64,000 bases of DNA from positions 62,001 through 126,000 of the forward strand of contig NZ_SLXM01000006.1 of NCBI RefSeq assembly GCF_004345825.1. Reading direction: 5' to 3'. Shown here one piece after another: positions 45,037 through 55,487 of this stretch. How positions within the stretch are numbered: position 1 is the stretch's first letter; each line of letters begins with the position of its first letter. Under the pieces are notes generated by a model. The model was given only the letters and a program-made list of their open reading frames with translations. It had not been told where the DNA came from and did not search any database. This DNA is from Tenacibaculum skagerrakense (GTDB lineage: Bacteria; Bacteroidota; Bacteroidia; Flavobacteriales; Flavobacteriaceae). The position numbers and the translations under genes were made by a program.

Positions 45037-46682
45037 TTGGTTGTAAAGTTTTTAACAGGGCTTAAACGAATAAAGTCAACTTCTAAATTAGAAGTCCCTA
45101 TTATTTGAATTTTGTTAGGGTTAAATGTATTGTCGAATGCTGGTAATACAAACTCAACATTTTGGTTTATTAATTTTGCAGGAAAAACTTTTTTGTGTTT
45201 TCCGTCCCTTAAAGCAACAGCAATTTGAAGTGATTCTATTGTGCTTTTTTGAGGTTTTAGAATTTCAACAGAAATAATATTCTTAGTATTCTTTTCTAAG
45301 TAGAGGTTGTCAGCAAAGTCTAAAGTAAGTTGACTGTTTTTATAATAGCTACCATTAATATTTTTATAATAAATTTTTCCTTTGTTCTTTTTTGGTAAAG
45401 AATCATTAGTAAAGCTTCTTTTGTTACCTCCAATTAATACTGGGTTAGAAATGTTGTATTCTTTATTGAAATCGTATAAATCATACTGGTTTTTTCTACT
45501 ACTCCAAGAGTTAAGTTGGTAAGGTCTCTCTCCTGTGTAAAACCAATATAAAGAGGTGTTCTGATAAGAATTATAAAATAATGGAGTCTTATTGTTAAGT
45601 TTTTTGTGTAGAGCTTGAGTCCACTTTTTGTTTCCGTGCATTTCAAATTGTTTTGGCAATAAACCATCAATAGCCATTGCAAATCGTAAAAAAGTGGTAA
45701 CAACTAAAGTTATAATTGCGAGTGTTTTAAATAACTTTAAATCCTTCTTATTTTTAATTAGATAATTAAAAGGAATTATAATTAAAGGAATAGAAATTGG
45801 AACTATCCATTGAGCTTGAGCATGTGTTTTGAATGTGCTGATAAAGAAAAATCCTATAAATCCTATAACAATAAAATTTAGAGCTTTTTGAAATAAGTCG
45901 TTGTTTTTTAGGTTTTTTAAAAAAGCCTTATACACAATTGGAAAAGTAAAACCAATGATAACAATGATGTTAATAATATGCATATAAGTATCTCTAAATC
46001 TATAAACGGTATTTTCTTTTCTTTCAAATAAGTGGTATTTAAAAGAGGGAAAATCATTTTCAAATTGCCATATCAGGTGAGGAGAAAATAGAGCAATTGT
46101 AAGTAAGGCGGTGAGCCAAATCTTACCATCTTTTAAAGCTTTTAAATTCGATAATAGAACAAAACCAATTACCAATACAGACTGGTATTTGCTATACATC
46201 ATACAAGCCATAGATACAGCCAATACTAGATAGCTAACTGTAGTTTTTTCTTTTATGTATTTTTGATAACCAAATAAAAATAAAGCTATAAAAAACATTA
46301 AAGGAGTGTCTGGTACTGTTATAAAACCGTAAACATTAAATAAAGAAGTGGTTAGTACCAATAAAATGAAAAGCCATTTATAATCTTTTTTTACTGGATT
46401 ATTTATTAATAACCATACTATATAGAATGTTAAGGGTAATGTTATGGAAGAAAAAAACCGAACGCTTAATTCTCCTGATGAAAAGAATAATTTTGAAATT
46501 GCAATCCAAATAGCTACCATTGGAGGGTGATCAAAATATCCCCAACTTAACTCATTACTATAAGTCCAGTAATAAGCTTCATCCGAAATTAACTCAGTAG
46601 TAAAGCCTTGAATAATGTTTACGAAAAAAAGAGCTATTCCAAAGAATAAAAAAAAGTAGCGCGAGTTAAATATTGATTTCAT
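45033..46682 (-). CDS. ArnT-like GT39-family glycosyltransferase, copy 1
   Basis: A 549-residue polytopic protein with the GT39 opening TELISDEAYYWTYSNELSWGY, seen as ISDEAYYW and GYFDHPPMVAIWI, then PDTPLMFFIALFLF and about ten helices. A periplasmic C-terminal domain of about 190 residues ends it. The start is set at ATG 46682 (MKSIFNSRYFF), since the eight residues further upstream are not part of the first helix. Together with the next gene it forms a two-gene operon of related transferases. Confidence 0.82.
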   Translation of the reverse strand: MKSIFNSRYFFLFFGIALFFVNIIQGFTTELISDEAYYWTYSNELSWGYFDHPPMVAIWIAISKLFFSSGELSVRFFSSITLPLTFYIVWLLINNPVKKDYKWLFILLVLTTSLFNVYGFITVPDTPLMFFIALFLFGYQKYIKEKTTVSYLVLAVSMACMMYSKYQSVLVIGFVLLSNLKALKDGKIWLTALLTIALFSPHLIWQFENDFPSFKYHLFERKENTVYRFRDTYMHIINIIVIIGFTFPIVYKAFLKNLKNNDLFQKALNFIVIGFIGFFFISTFKTHAQAQWIVPISIPLIIIPFNYLIKNKKDLKLFKTLAIITLVVTTFLRFAMAIDGLLPKQFEMHGNKKWTQALHKKLNNKTPLFYNSYQNTSLYWFYTGERPYQLNSWSSRKNQYDLYDFNKEYNISNPVLIGGNKRSFTNDSLPKKNKGKIYYKNINGSYYKNSQLTLDFADNLYLEKNTKNIISVEILKPQKSTIESLQIAVALRDGKHKKVFPAKLINQNVEFVLPAFDNTFNPNKIQIIGTSNLEVDFIRLSPVKNFTTK

Positions 46683-46773
46683 TAGAGCAAAGCTATGAAA
46701 TAACATGAAATATTAATGCTACTTTTTTTAGTTAAGAATAGAATTGTTAAAGTCCAGTTGTAATTAGGTATAA

Positions 46774-46802
46774 AAAAACCGAGTTGTTAAACTCGGTTTT
46801 TA
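46774..46802 (-). terminator. Terminator after clpC
   Basis: A stem of about 12 bp (aaaaaccgagtt / aactcggttttt) with a 3-nt loop and A/T runs on both sides, just after the clpC stop on the minus strand. Confidence 0.85.
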
Positions 46803-46808
46803 AAATAA

Positions 46809-49370
46809 TTATTCTTCGTCGTATTCTGTTCGTGTCTCGGCAGGCTTCTGACCTTTTTCAATTTTTATGGTTAGCTTCTTGCTTTCGTCGTCTAAATCCA
46901 TAAATATTGAATCGCCTTCATCAAGCTTTGCATTCACTATTTCCTGGGCTAAGGCATCCTCAATATATTTTTGAATAGCTCTTTTTAGAGGTCTAGCACC
47001 ATATTGTTTGTCAAAACCTTTATCAGCAATATAATCTTTTGCTTTGTCAGATAAATTTAAGTTGTAACCTAAATCAGAAATTCTATCTAGTAGCTTTTTA
47101 AGCTCAATATCAATAATTCTGTGGATATCTTCTCTTTCTAAAGAATTAAAGATAATAACATCATCTATTCGGTTTAAAAACTCAGGTGCAAACGATTTTT
47201 TTAAAGCACTTTCAATAATTCCTCTTGCATGTGCGTCTTCTTGCTCTTTTTTTGCCTGAGTACCAAAACCAACTCCGCCTCCAAAATCTTTAAGCTTACG
47301 AACACCAATATTGGAAGTCATGATAATAATAGTGTTTCTAAAGTCTATTTTTCTTCCTAAACTATCTGTAATATGACCATCATCTAAAATTTGTAAAAGC
47401 ATATTAAACACATCAGGATGCGCTTTTTCAATTTCATCTAACAGCACAACAGAGTAAGGCTTACGTCTAACTTTTTCTGTTAATTGTCCTCCTTCCTCAT
47501 AACCAACATATCCAGGAGGTGCTCCAATTAAACGAGAGATGGCGAATTTTTCCATGTATTCACTCATATCAATTCTGATTAAAGATTCATCAGAATCAAA
47601 AAGTTCTCTAGCTAAAACTTTAGCAAGTTGAGTTTTACCAACCCCTGTTGAACCTAAGAAAATAAATGATCCAATAGGTTTGTTAGGGTCTTTTAATCCA
47701 ACTCTATTACGTTGAATTGCTTTAACAACTTTGGTTACCGCTTCACTTTGTCCAATTACTTTACCTTGAATTGAAGTAGGTAGTTCAGCTAATCTATGGC
47801 TTTCAGCTTCAGCAACTCTGTTAACAGGAATACCAGTCATCATAGAAACTACTTCAGCAACATTATCTTCAGTTACTGTTTCTCTGTGTAGTTTAGAATC
47901 CTCTTCCCATTGATTTTGAGCTGAATCTAAAGCTGCTTCTAGGTTTTTTTCATCGTCACGCAGCTTCGCAGCTTCTTCATATTTTTGTCCGCTAACAGCT
48001 TTTGTTTTGCGTTCTCTTATTTCTTCAAGTTTAGATTCTAATTCTAAAATTTGTTGAGGAACAACAATGTTTGTTATATGAATTCTAGATCCTGCTTCAT
48101 CAAGAGCATCAATAGCTTTGTCTGGAAGAAAACGATCTGTCATATATCTATTGGTAAGTTTTACACAAGCTTCAATAGCTTCATCTGTAAACTCAACATT
48201 ATGGTGTGCTTCATATTTACCTTTAATGTTGTGCAGAATTTGAATGGTTTCTTCAACAGTAGTAGGATCTACCATTACTTTTTGAAAACGACGCTCTAAG
48301 GCACCATCTTTCTCAATATTGGTTCTATATTCATCTAAAGTTGTTGCACCAATACATTGAATTTCCCCACGAGCTAACGCAGGTTTTAACATGTTTGAAG
48401 CGTCTAAAGAACCAGTTGCGCCTCCTGCACCAACGATTGTATGAATCTCATCAATAAAAAGAATAATATCGTCATTCTTTTCCAGTTCATTCATAAGTGC
48501 TTTCATTCGCTCTTCAAACTGACCTCTATATTTAGTTCCTGCAACTAAACTTGCTAAATCAAGTGAAATGATTCGTTTATCAAAAAGAATTCTAGAAACC
48601 TTTCTGTTTACAATTCGTAAAGCCAAACCTTCAGCAATTGCGGATTTACCAACTCCTGGTTCCCCAATTAACATTGGGTTGTTTTTCTTTCTACGGCTTA
48701 ATATTTGAGAAACTCTTTCAATTTCTTTTAATCGACCAACAACAGGGTCTAGCTTACCGTTTTCTGCTAAATCAGTTAAATCTCTACCAAAATTATCAAG
48801 AACAGGTGTTTTTGATTTTTTGTTTGTTTTTCCTCTCTGAGATGGTTGTTGTTGCCCGTAAGGTCCTTTTTCTTCAGAGAATTCATCGTCGGTATTCTCT
48901 GCTATTGGATTGATAGGTAAACTACCATCGTCTATATTTAATTCTTTGTATAAAGCTTTAGCTTGATCGTAGTCTACATCATACTTTTGTAAAAGTTTTG
49001 TAGTAGGGTCATTTTCATTTCTCAAAATACAAAGAAGTAAATGTGCAGTATCTATTGCGTCACTTTGATATAATTTAGCTTCTAAAAATGTAGTTTTAAT
49101 AGCTTTTTCAGCCTGACGGGTTAAATGCAAATTTTTCTTTTGATTCGCTTCAATTAGAGATGAAGTAGGATTTAATTTTTCTAATTTATTTCTAACTAAA
49201 TCTAAATCTATATCAAAAGTGGTTAAAATTTCTATTGCTTTTCCGTCTCCTTTTCTAATTAAACCAAGCAGAAGATGTTCAGTTCCAATAAAGTCGTGCC
49301 CTAATCTTAAGGCTTCTTCTTTGCTGAAAGTAATTACATCTCTAACTCCTGGTGAAAAATTTTCGTCCAT
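46809..49370 (-). CDS. clpC: ATP-dependent Clp protease ATP-binding subunit ClpC
   Basis: A class I Hsp100 AAA+ unfoldase of 853 residues that feeds proteins to ClpP. Order: Clp N domain (1-145, GTEHLLLGLIRKGDG), linker rich in Q and K, AAA-1 with Walker A GEPGVGKSA (236-244), a UVR-type coiled middle domain (about 440-480, YEEAAKLRDDEKNL), AAA-2 with Walker A GSTGVGKTQ and a conserved APPGYVGYEEGG pore loop. The start is ATG 49370 (MDENFSPGVRDVI); the longer frame to 49448 has no family match. It is divergent from gyrA with a 299-bp gap. Confidence 0.96.
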   Translation of the reverse strand: MDENFSPGVRDVITFSKEEALRLGHDFIGTEHLLLGLIRKGDGKAIEILTTFDIDLDLVRNKLEKLNPTSSLIEANQKKNLHLTRQAEKAIKTTFLEAKLYQSDAIDTAHLLLCILRNENDPTTKLLQKYDVDYDQAKALYKELNIDDGSLPINPIAENTDDEFSEEKGPYGQQQPSQRGKTNKKSKTPVLDNFGRDLTDLAENGKLDPVVGRLKEIERVSQILSRRKKNNPMLIGEPGVGKSAIAEGLALRIVNRKVSRILFDKRIISLDLASLVAGTKYRGQFEERMKALMNELEKNDDIILFIDEIHTIVGAGGATGSLDASNMLKPALARGEIQCIGATTLDEYRTNIEKDGALERRFQKVMVDPTTVEETIQILHNIKGKYEAHHNVEFTDEAIEACVKLTNRYMTDRFLPDKAIDALDEAGSRIHITNIVVPQQILELESKLEEIRERKTKAVSGQKYEEAAKLRDDEKNLEAALDSAQNQWEEDSKLHRETVTEDNVAEVVSMMTGIPVNRVAEAESHRLAELPTSIQGKVIGQSEAVTKVVKAIQRNRVGLKDPNKPIGSFIFLGSTGVGKTQLAKVLARELFDSDESLIRIDMSEYMEKFAISRLIGAPPGYVGYEEGGQLTEKVRRKPYSVVLLDEIEKAHPDVFNMLLQILDDGHITDSLGRKIDFRNTIIIMTSNIGVRKLKDFGGGVGFGTQAKKEQEDAHARGIIESALKKSFAPEFLNRIDDVIIFNSLEREDIHRIIDIELKKLLDRISDLGYNLNLSDKAKDYIADKGFDKQYGARPLKRAIQKYIEDALAQEIVNAKLDEGDSIFMDLDDESKKLTIKIEKGQKPAETRTEYDEE

Positions 49371-49533
49371 AAATAATTTCTTTGTTGTAAAGTTACTAAG
49401 AATTTTAAAAAAAAATACAAAAACGATGCCAGTAAAACAACACGACAAAAAGACAGTTTAGGTACTAAGTAGAAAGATGTTGAAAAACCTTACGCTATTG
49501 TTGATAAATTAAGTGAAATTGAAACTCGAAAAC

Positions 49534-49563
49534 TTGGGTGTTTGTGCTTAAAATGATATCTTG
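49534..49563 (+). promoter_or_regulatory. Putative promoter of the gyrA leader or a small RNA
   Basis: TTG-N20-TATCTTG resembles the Bacteroidota promoter with one T missing in the -7 box. It would start a transcript near 49570, upstream of the terminator-like hairpin at 49603-49634. Confidence 0.45.
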
Positions 49564-49602
49564 CACTGTTTGTAACAGTAAATACAAACTTGTATTTAGA
49601 GG

Positions 49603-49634
49603 AAGTGAATTTTAGTGCTAAAATTCACTTTTTT
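49603..49634 (+). terminator. Intrinsic terminator-like hairpin in the gyrA leader
   Basis: A perfect 13-bp stem (aagtgaattttag / ctaaaattcactt) with a 2-nt loop runs into tttt, 35 bp before the gyrA ATG. Upstream, GTTTGTA (49568-49574) pairs with TACAAAC (49583-49589). The gap lies between divergent genes, so no upstream gene needs termination here: an attenuator of gyrA or the 3' end of a short RNA of about 65 nt. Confidence 0.65.
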
Positions 49635-49669
49635 AACGAAATGAGTATTAATGATTTAAATAGAGATAT

Positions 49670-52159
49670 ATGGCAGACGGGGAAAAGTTAATTCCAATTA
49701 ATATCGAAGAGCAAATGAAATCTGCTTACATTGATTATTCAATGTCGGTAATTGTTTCTAGAGCTTTACCTGATGTAAGAGATGGTTTAAAACCAGTTCA
49801 CAGAAGGGTTTTATTTGGTATGCATGAGTTGGGAATAAAATCTACAGGAGCATATAAAAAATCGGCAAGAGTAGTAGGAGAGGTATTAGGTAAATATCAC
49901 CCGCATGGTGATACTTCTGTATACGATTCTATGGTGCGTATGGCTCAAGATTGGAGCATGCGTTATATGATGATTGACGGTCAAGGAAACTTTGGTTCTG
50001 TTGATGGAGATAGTCCCGCAGCTATGCGTTATACAGAGGTTAGAATGCAAAAGATATCAGAAGAAATGCTTTCTGATATTGAGAAAGAAACTGTAGATCA
50101 TAAGTTAAATTTTGATGATACTTTACATGAGCCAACAGTATTACCAACTAGAATACCAAACTTATTAGTAAACGGAGCTTCTGGTATTGCGGTAGGTATG
50201 GCTACAAACATGGCGCCACATAATTTAACAGAAGTTATTAACGGTACCGTAGCTTACATTGATAATAGAGAAATAGAGATTGATGAGTTAATGCAACACA
50301 TCAAGGCTCCTGATTTTCCAACAGGAGGTATTATATATGGATATGATGGTGTAAGAGATGCATTTCATACAGGACGCGGACGAATAGTTATGCGTGCCAA
50401 AGCGACTATTGAAGAAGTAAAAGGTCGTGAATGTATTATTGTAACTGAAATTCCATATCAAGTTAACAAGGCAGAGATGATTAAAAAAACTGCTGATTTA
50501 GTTAACGAAAAAAAGTTAGAAGGAATAGCAAGTATACGAGACGAGTCTGATAGAAAAGGAATGCGTATAGTATATGTTTTAAAGCGAGATGCGATTCCTA
50601 ATATTGTACTTAACAAGTTGTTTAAGTATACTCAATTACAAACTTCTTTTAGTGTAAATAATATTGCTTTAGTAAATGGGCGTCCACAACAGCTTAATTT
50701 AAAGCAGTTAATACACTATTTTGTTGAGCATAGACATGAGGTTATTGTAAGAAGAACTGAATATGAACTTAAAAAAGCAGAAGCTAGAGCTCACATCTTA
50801 GAAGGTTTGATTATTGCTTCAGATAATATTGATGAAGTAATTGCTATCATCAGAGCATCTGCTAATGCTGATGAAGCGCGTGAGAGCTTAATTAAACGTT
50901 TCGAATTAACAGAAATTCAAGCTAAGGCAATTGTTGAAATGCGTTTACGTCAGTTAACTGGTCTGGAACAAGATAAGTTAAGAGTTGAGTATGATGAGAT
51001 TATAAAAACAATAGCTGATTTAAAAGATATACTTGCAAATGAACCAAGACGTTATCAGATTATCAAAGATGAATTGATAGAAGTTCGTGATAAATATGGA
51101 GATGAGCGCCGTTCGGTAATAGAGTATGCAGGTGGAGACATGCGTATCGAAGACATGATACCTAACTCTAAAGTAGTGGTTACTATTTCTCATGCTGGGT
51201 ATATTAAGAGAACAAACCTAGATGAGTATAAAGTTCAGAATAGAGGAGGAAGAGGTCAAAAAGGAGTAACAACTCGTAATGAAGATTTCTTAGAGCATTT
51301 ATTCGTTGGCACGAATCACCAACACATGTTATTCTTTACGCAAAAAGGTAAAGTTTTTTGGATGAGAGTTTTTGAAATTCCTGAAGGAGGTAAAAACACC
51401 AAAGGAAGGGCGATTCAAAACCTTATGAACATTGAGCAAGATGATAAAGTAAAAGCATTTTTAGTTACAGATGATTTAAATGATGAAGAATATATCAACA
51501 ATCATTATGTAATCATGGCTACTAAAAAAGGTAAAGTAAAGAAGACACCTTTAGAGCAATATTCTAGACCAAGAGCTAATGGTATTAATGCAATTACTAT
51601 TAAGGAAGATGATGAGTTACTAGAGGCTAAATTAACTACTGGAGATAGTCAAGTAATGTTAGCATTGCGTTCTGGTAAGGCTATTCGATTCGAGGAAGAA
51701 AAAACAAGACCTATGGGTAGAACAGCTTCTGGGGTTCGAGGTATTACACTACAAAATGACGATGATGAAGTAATTGGAATGGTATCTGTAAACGATATGG
51801 AAAGCAATATTTTAGTAGTTTCTGAAAAAGGATACGGTAAGCGTTCAAAGTTAGAAGATTACAGAATTACCAATCGTGGAGGAAAAGGTGTGAAAACATT
51901 GAATATTTCAGAAAAAACAGGTAATTTGGTAGCGATAAAAAATGTAGACGATTCTAATGATTTAATGATTATCAATAAATCTGGAATTACTATAAGAATG
52001 GCAGTTGAAGACCTTAGAGTTATGGGTAGAGCAACACAAGGAGTGAAGCTTATCAATATAAAAGGTAATGATAGCATAGCTGCTGTTGCAAAAGTAATGC
52101 ATGAAGAGGAAGATGAAGAAAATGGCACGGAAATTGAAAACGAAACTAGTGTAAATTAA
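49670..52159 (+). CDS. gyrA: DNA gyrase subunit A
   Basis: GyrA cuts and rejoins DNA in the A2B2 gyrase that introduces negative supercoils. The active tyrosine is Y121 in [10 protein letters not shown]. The quinolone-resistance region [11 protein letters not shown] has T82 where Escherichia coli has Ser83, a variation I know from some flavobacteria; D86 matches Asp87. The C-terminal pinwheel carries the GyrA-box NRGGRGQKG, which separates it from ParC. The length of 829 residues is typical for this phylum, with an acidic tail. The TPR gene follows after 33 bp. Confidence 0.96.
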   Translation: MADGEKLIPINIEEQMKSAYIDYSMSVIVSRALPDVRDGLKPVHRRVLFGMHELGIKSTGAYKKSARVVGEVLGKYHPHGDTSVYDSMVRMAQDWSMRYMMIDGQGNFGSVDGDSPAAMRYTEVRMQKISEEMLSDIEKETVDHKLNFDDTLHEPTVLPTRIPNLLVNGASGIAVGMATNMAPHNLTEVINGTVAYIDNREIEIDELMQHIKAPDFPTGGIIYGYDGVRDAFHTGRGRIVMRAKATIEEVKGRECIIVTEIPYQVNKAEMIKKTADLVNEKKLEGIASIRDESDRKGMRIVYVLKRDAIPNIVLNKLFKYTQLQTSFSVNNIALVNGRPQQLNLKQLIHYFVEHRHEVIVRRTEYELKKAEARAHILEGLIIASDNIDEVIAIIRASANADEARESLIKRFELTEIQAKAIVEMRLRQLTGLEQDKLRVEYDEIIKTIADLKDILANEPRRYQIIKDELIEVRDKYGDERRSVIEYAGGDMRIEDMIPNSKVVVTISHAGYIKRTNLDEYKVQNRGGRGQKGVTTRNEDFLEHLFVGTNHQHMLFFTQKGKVFWMRVFEIPEGGKNTKGRAIQNLMNIEQDDKVKAFLVTDDLNDEEYINNHYVIMATKKGKVKKTPLEQYSRPRANGINAITIKEDDELLEAKLTTGDSQVMLALRSGKAIRFEEEKTRPMGRTASGVRGITLQNDDDEVIGMVSVNDMESNILVVSEKGYGKRSKLEDYRITNRGGKGVKTLNISEKTGNLVAIKNVDDSNDLMIINKSGITIRMAVEDLRVMGRATQGVKLINIKGNDSIAAVAKVMHEEEDEENGTEIENETSVN

Positions 52160-52192
52160 GAATACATTATTAAATAACTAATATTAACTAAG

Positions 52193-53437
52193 ATGAAAAA
52201 ACAAGTTTTAGCAATTTCTTTAGGTTTATTAACATTAGGTTCTTTTGCTCAAAAGAAAGAGCTTAAATCTATTGAAAAAGCACTTAGCAATAATGATTTT
52301 ACAGGAGCTTTAACTATTGTAAATTCTTTAGATAGCTCTATAGAGAGCGCAGATGAGAAGTATAAGTCTAAATTCTACTACTTAAAAGGTCAAGCATATG
52401 CTGGTAAGAAAGAATACCAAAAAGCGGCAGATGCTTTTAATCAATTATTCGATTACGAAAAGAAAATAGGTAAAGAGCGTTATACAGCTGAAGCAAAACC
52501 TCAATTAGATAAGTTAATTCAATCAGTTTCAGAAAAAGCAATTAGCCTTTATAATAATGACAATAATTATAAAGAAGCTTCTAAGTACTTTTATTTAACT
52601 TATAAATTAAGTCCAAGAGATACTGCCTTTGCATACAACGCAGCTGTAAGTGCTACTCAAGCTAAAGATTACGATACAGCTATTGACTATTACAAAGAGT
52701 TAATTCAAATCGGTTATACAGGTAAAGAGGTTCAGTACTTTGCTGTGAATAAATCTACTGGTAAAGAAGAAAACCTTGGGAGTAAAACACAGAGAGATTT
52801 AATGGTTAAATCTGGGAAGTATTCAAATCCAACTCAAAAAACTACAGAAGGTAGATCAGCATCAATTATGAAGAATTTTGCTTTAATTTTAAAAGAGCAA
52901 GGTAAAACTGATGAGGCTATTAAGGCTATTTCTGAAGCAAGAAAAGCTAATAAAAACGATTTAAATTTAATTTTAAACGAAGCGCAATTATATATTGAGT
53001 TAGGTAAGATGGATAAGTTTGGTGAATTAATGGCAGAAGCAGTTGCTTTAGACCCTAATAACCCAACTTTATACTATAATTTAGGAGTTGTAAACTTCAA
53101 CCAAGGAAGAACTGAAGAAGCTGCTAAGTATTACAGAAAAGCAATTGAACTTAAGCCAGATTACTCTGATGCGTATATGAACTTATCAGTAGTTATATTA
53201 GCTAAGGAAAAAGAAATTGTAGAAGAGATGAACAAAAACTTATCTAACTTTAAAAAGTATGATGAGTTAGCACTTAAGCAAAAAGAAGTATATAAAGAAG
53301 CTTTACCATATCTTGAAAAAGCAGATAGTCTTAATAGAAGCATAGATACAGTTAAGTCTTTAATGAGTATTTATGAAGTACTTGAGATGCAAGATAAAGC
53401 AAAAGAATTTAGAGATTTATATAAATCGATGCAATAA
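52193..53437 (+). CDS. Exported tetratricopeptide-repeat protein
   Basis: A 414-residue protein with a signal peptide (cleavage near AFAQ-like SFAQ, residue 19). Several TPR units are readable: KFYYLKGQAYAGKKEYQKAAD, AFAYNAAVSATQAKDYDTAIDY, SIMKNFALILKEQGKTDEAIK, and NPTLYYNLGVVNFNQGRTEEAAKYYRKAIELKP. TPR arrays mediate protein-protein contacts, here in the periplasm or at the outer membrane. It probably shares the gyrA transcript and ends at a strong terminator. No partner can be named. Confidence 0.85.
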   Translation: MKKQVLAISLGLLTLGSFAQKKELKSIEKALSNNDFTGALTIVNSLDSSIESADEKYKSKFYYLKGQAYAGKKEYQKAADAFNQLFDYEKKIGKERYTAEAKPQLDKLIQSVSEKAISLYNNDNNYKEASKYFYLTYKLSPRDTAFAYNAAVSATQAKDYDTAIDYYKELIQIGYTGKEVQYFAVNKSTGKEENLGSKTQRDLMVKSGKYSNPTQKTTEGRSASIMKNFALILKEQGKTDEAIKAISEARKANKNDLNLILNEAQLYIELGKMDKFGELMAEAVALDPNNPTLYYNLGVVNFNQGRTEEAAKYYRKAIELKPDYSDAYMNLSVVILAKEKEIVEEMNKNLSNFKKYDELALKQKEVYKEALPYLEKADSLNRSIDTVKSLMSIYEVLEMQDKAKEFRDLYKSMQ

Positions 53438-53455
53438 TCTCTATTCACTAACATA

Positions 53456-53492
53456 TAAAAAAAGAGAAGCAAAAATTGCTTCTCTTTTTTTT
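53456..53492. terminator. Bidirectional terminator between TPR and NlpC/P60 genes
   Basis: A 15-bp stem (aaaaaagagaagcaa / ttgcttctctttttt) with a 3-nt loop and long A and T runs, between convergent genes. Confidence 0.9.
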
Positions 53493-53496
53493 GTTG

Positions 53497-54264
53497 TTAT
53501 ATCATCTTTTTTATAACTCGTAATCGGTGACTGTGTTGATGAGTATCTGTATTGTAAATTCCACTATGGTCGAGTTTGTCAATCCTAACTTTACCATGAG
53601 CATGAATGATGTTGTAATCATTCATAATTATTCCAACGTGGGTAATAACGCCTTCATCATTATCAAAAAAAGCTAAATCTCCAGGTTCACACTCTTCAAT
53701 AAAGCTCAAAACTTCCCCTTGACTAGCTTGCTGTTTAGCATCTCTTAATAAATTGTATCCACAGAGTTTATAAACTGTTTGGGTAAAACCAGAGCAATCA
53801 ATACCAAAAGGAGTCTTTCCACCCCATAAATAAGGTGAATTTAAAAACAAATAGGCTGTTTCTACAATGGCGTTCTTTGTTAGTTTTTTTCCAGCTATTT
53901 TACCTTCGTATTTATAAAGAGTATTATTAATACTAAAAATACTGTCTTTTAAAAAAGGTAATCTAGCTCCAATAGGAATAGTAGTAAGATTGTTCTCAGA
54001 ACCTGTAATAAAATCAATTAAATCACCTGAAAATATTGGTTCTTCATTTTCAAGTTCGTTAAATAAATTTTCAGAAATTTCTTCATACTGTTTATTGTCA
54101 ATAAAACCTTCGTAACCATCAAAAGCTAGCTTTATTTTACTCCATTTCTTGGTTTTTTCAAGTATTTGAAAATGCTCTCCAAAAATAACTTGACTTACCA
54201 TTTCAGAAACATCATTAGCTTCCGATCGTAAAGGAACAATACTTAAATTACAGATTCCGAACAA
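53497..54264 (-). CDS. NlpC/P60 (C40) peptidase with SH3-like N-terminus
   Basis: A 255-residue protein. The N-terminal part (about 8-62, GICNLSIVPLRSEANDVSEMV) is a bacterial SH3-like domain; the C-terminal NlpC/P60 domain has C157 in GIDCSGF, H209 in ITHVGI and H221 in IIHAHG as the Cys-His-His triad. Such enzymes cut D-Glu-mDAP bonds in cell-wall peptides. No signal peptide is seen, so it may process recycled muropeptides in the cytoplasm, as proposed for similar Bacteroidota enzymes. It follows the thiolase gene after 18 bp. Confidence 0.88.
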   Translation of the reverse strand: MFGICNLSIVPLRSEANDVSEMVSQVIFGEHFQILEKTKKWSKIKLAFDGYEGFIDNKQYEEISENLFNELENEEPIFSGDLIDFITGSENNLTTIPIGARLPFLKDSIFSINNTLYKYEGKIAGKKLTKNAIVETAYLFLNSPYLWGGKTPFGIDCSGFTQTVYKLCGYNLLRDAKQQASQGEVLSFIEECEPGDLAFFDNDEGVITHVGIIMNDYNIIHAHGKVRIDKLDHSGIYNTDTHQHSHRLRVIKKMI

Positions 54265-54282
54265 AAATATACCTTTTAATTA

Positions 54283-55458
54283 TTAAATTCTTTCGATTAC
54301 CATTGCACTAGCACCACCACCACCGTTACATATTCCAGCAGCACCAATTTTAGCATTGTTTTGCTTTAGAATAGAGGTAAGTGCTATGATAATTCTAGCT
54401 CCAGAAACGCCTAATGGGTGCCCTAATGAAACTGCACCACCATTAACATTAACTTTATCTGATGATAATCCTAAGATTTTCATGTTAGCTAATCCTACTA
54501 CAGAAAAAGCTTCATTTAATTCAAAATAATCCACTTCATCAATAGCAACATTTGCCTTAGCTAGGGCTTTTGGTAACGCTTTTGCTGGAGCAGTAGTAAA
54601 CCATTTTGGTTCATGAGCAGCGTCTGCATAACCTCTAATTTTAGCTAACGGTTGAATTCCTAATTCTTTAGCTTTTTCAGCCGACATTAATACTAAAGCA
54701 GCGCCTCCATCATTTATGGTTGAAGCATTTGCGGCAGTTACAGTTCCTTCCTTAGTAAAAGCAGGGCGTAAAGCAGGAATCTTATCCATTTTTACATTTT
54801 TGTATTCCTCATCTTCACTAAAAATAATTGGCTCTCCTCTTCTTTGTGGAATCTCTACTGGTACTACTTCATCTGCAAACTTTCCTTCGCTCCAAGCTTT
54901 AGCAGAACGATTGTAAGATTCAATGGCAAAAGCATCTTGGTCTTCTCTCGAAAAGTTATATTCAACAGCACATTCATCTGCACATACTCCCATAGCTACT
55001 TTTTCGTAAGCATCAACTAAACCATCTTTCTGCATTCCGTCTTCCATAGTAACCGGGCCAAATTTAGTAGCAGATCTAGCATGTTGATAATGTGGAATCA
55101 TACTCATGTTTTCCATACCTCCAGCAACAACAATATCAGCATCACCTAGTGCAATTGCTTGGGCTCCTAACATAATAGACTTCATACCTGAAGAACAAAC
55201 TTTGTTTACTGTTGTACAAGGAACCGTGTCTGGTATACCAGCCATAATAGCCGCTTGTCTAGCAGGTGCTTGCCCTAAACCAGCAGACACTACATTTCCC
55301 ATAAATACTTCATTAACCATTTCTGGTTGTAAGTTGATTTTATCTAGAGCGCCTTTAATAGCAACAGCTCCTAGTTTTGGAGCAGGAGTACTTGATAATG
55401 TTCCTAAAAAACTTCCAATTGGAGTTCTTGCTACAGATGCAATTACTACTTCTTTCAT
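54283..55458 (-). CDS. Acetyl-CoA C-acyltransferase (thiolase)
   Basis: A 391-residue thiolase that condenses or cleaves acyl-CoA. Catalytic residues are C88 in NKVCSSGMK, H347 in LGHPLGVSG and C377 in GICNGGGG. The sequence VARTPIGSFLG at the start is family-typical. Length and motifs fit acetyl-CoA acetyltransferase (biosynthetic type) or the beta-oxidation enzyme; the sequence alone does not decide. The start is set at ATG 55458, because the frame upstream to 55518 has no family match. Confidence 0.93.
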   Translation of the reverse strand: MKEVVIASVARTPIGSFLGTLSSTPAPKLGAVAIKGALDKINLQPEMVNEVFMGNVVSAGLGQAPARQAAIMAGIPDTVPCTTVNKVCSSGMKSIMLGAQAIALGDADIVVAGGMENMSMIPHYQHARSATKFGPVTMEDGMQKDGLVDAYEKVAMGVCADECAVEYNFSREDQDAFAIESYNRSAKAWSEGKFADEVVPVEIPQRRGEPIIFSEDEEYKNVKMDKIPALRPAFTKEGTVTAANASTINDGGAALVLMSAEKAKELGIQPLAKIRGYADAAHEPKWFTTAPAKALPKALAKANVAIDEVDYFELNEAFSVVGLANMKILGLSSDKVNVNGGAVSLGHPLGVSGARIIIALTSILKQNNAKIGAAGICNGGGGASAMVIERI

Positions 55459-55487
55459 GTTATGTTTGTTTGTTAAATAATGCAATG

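Noticed and set aside
49219..49461. An 80-codon plus-strand open frame at the clpC 5' end
   Set aside because: It is antisense to the conserved Clp N domain and includes no recognisable start context or family match.
55106..55480. A 124-codon plus-strand open frame
   Set aside because: It is antisense to the thiolase active-site region and has no independent support.
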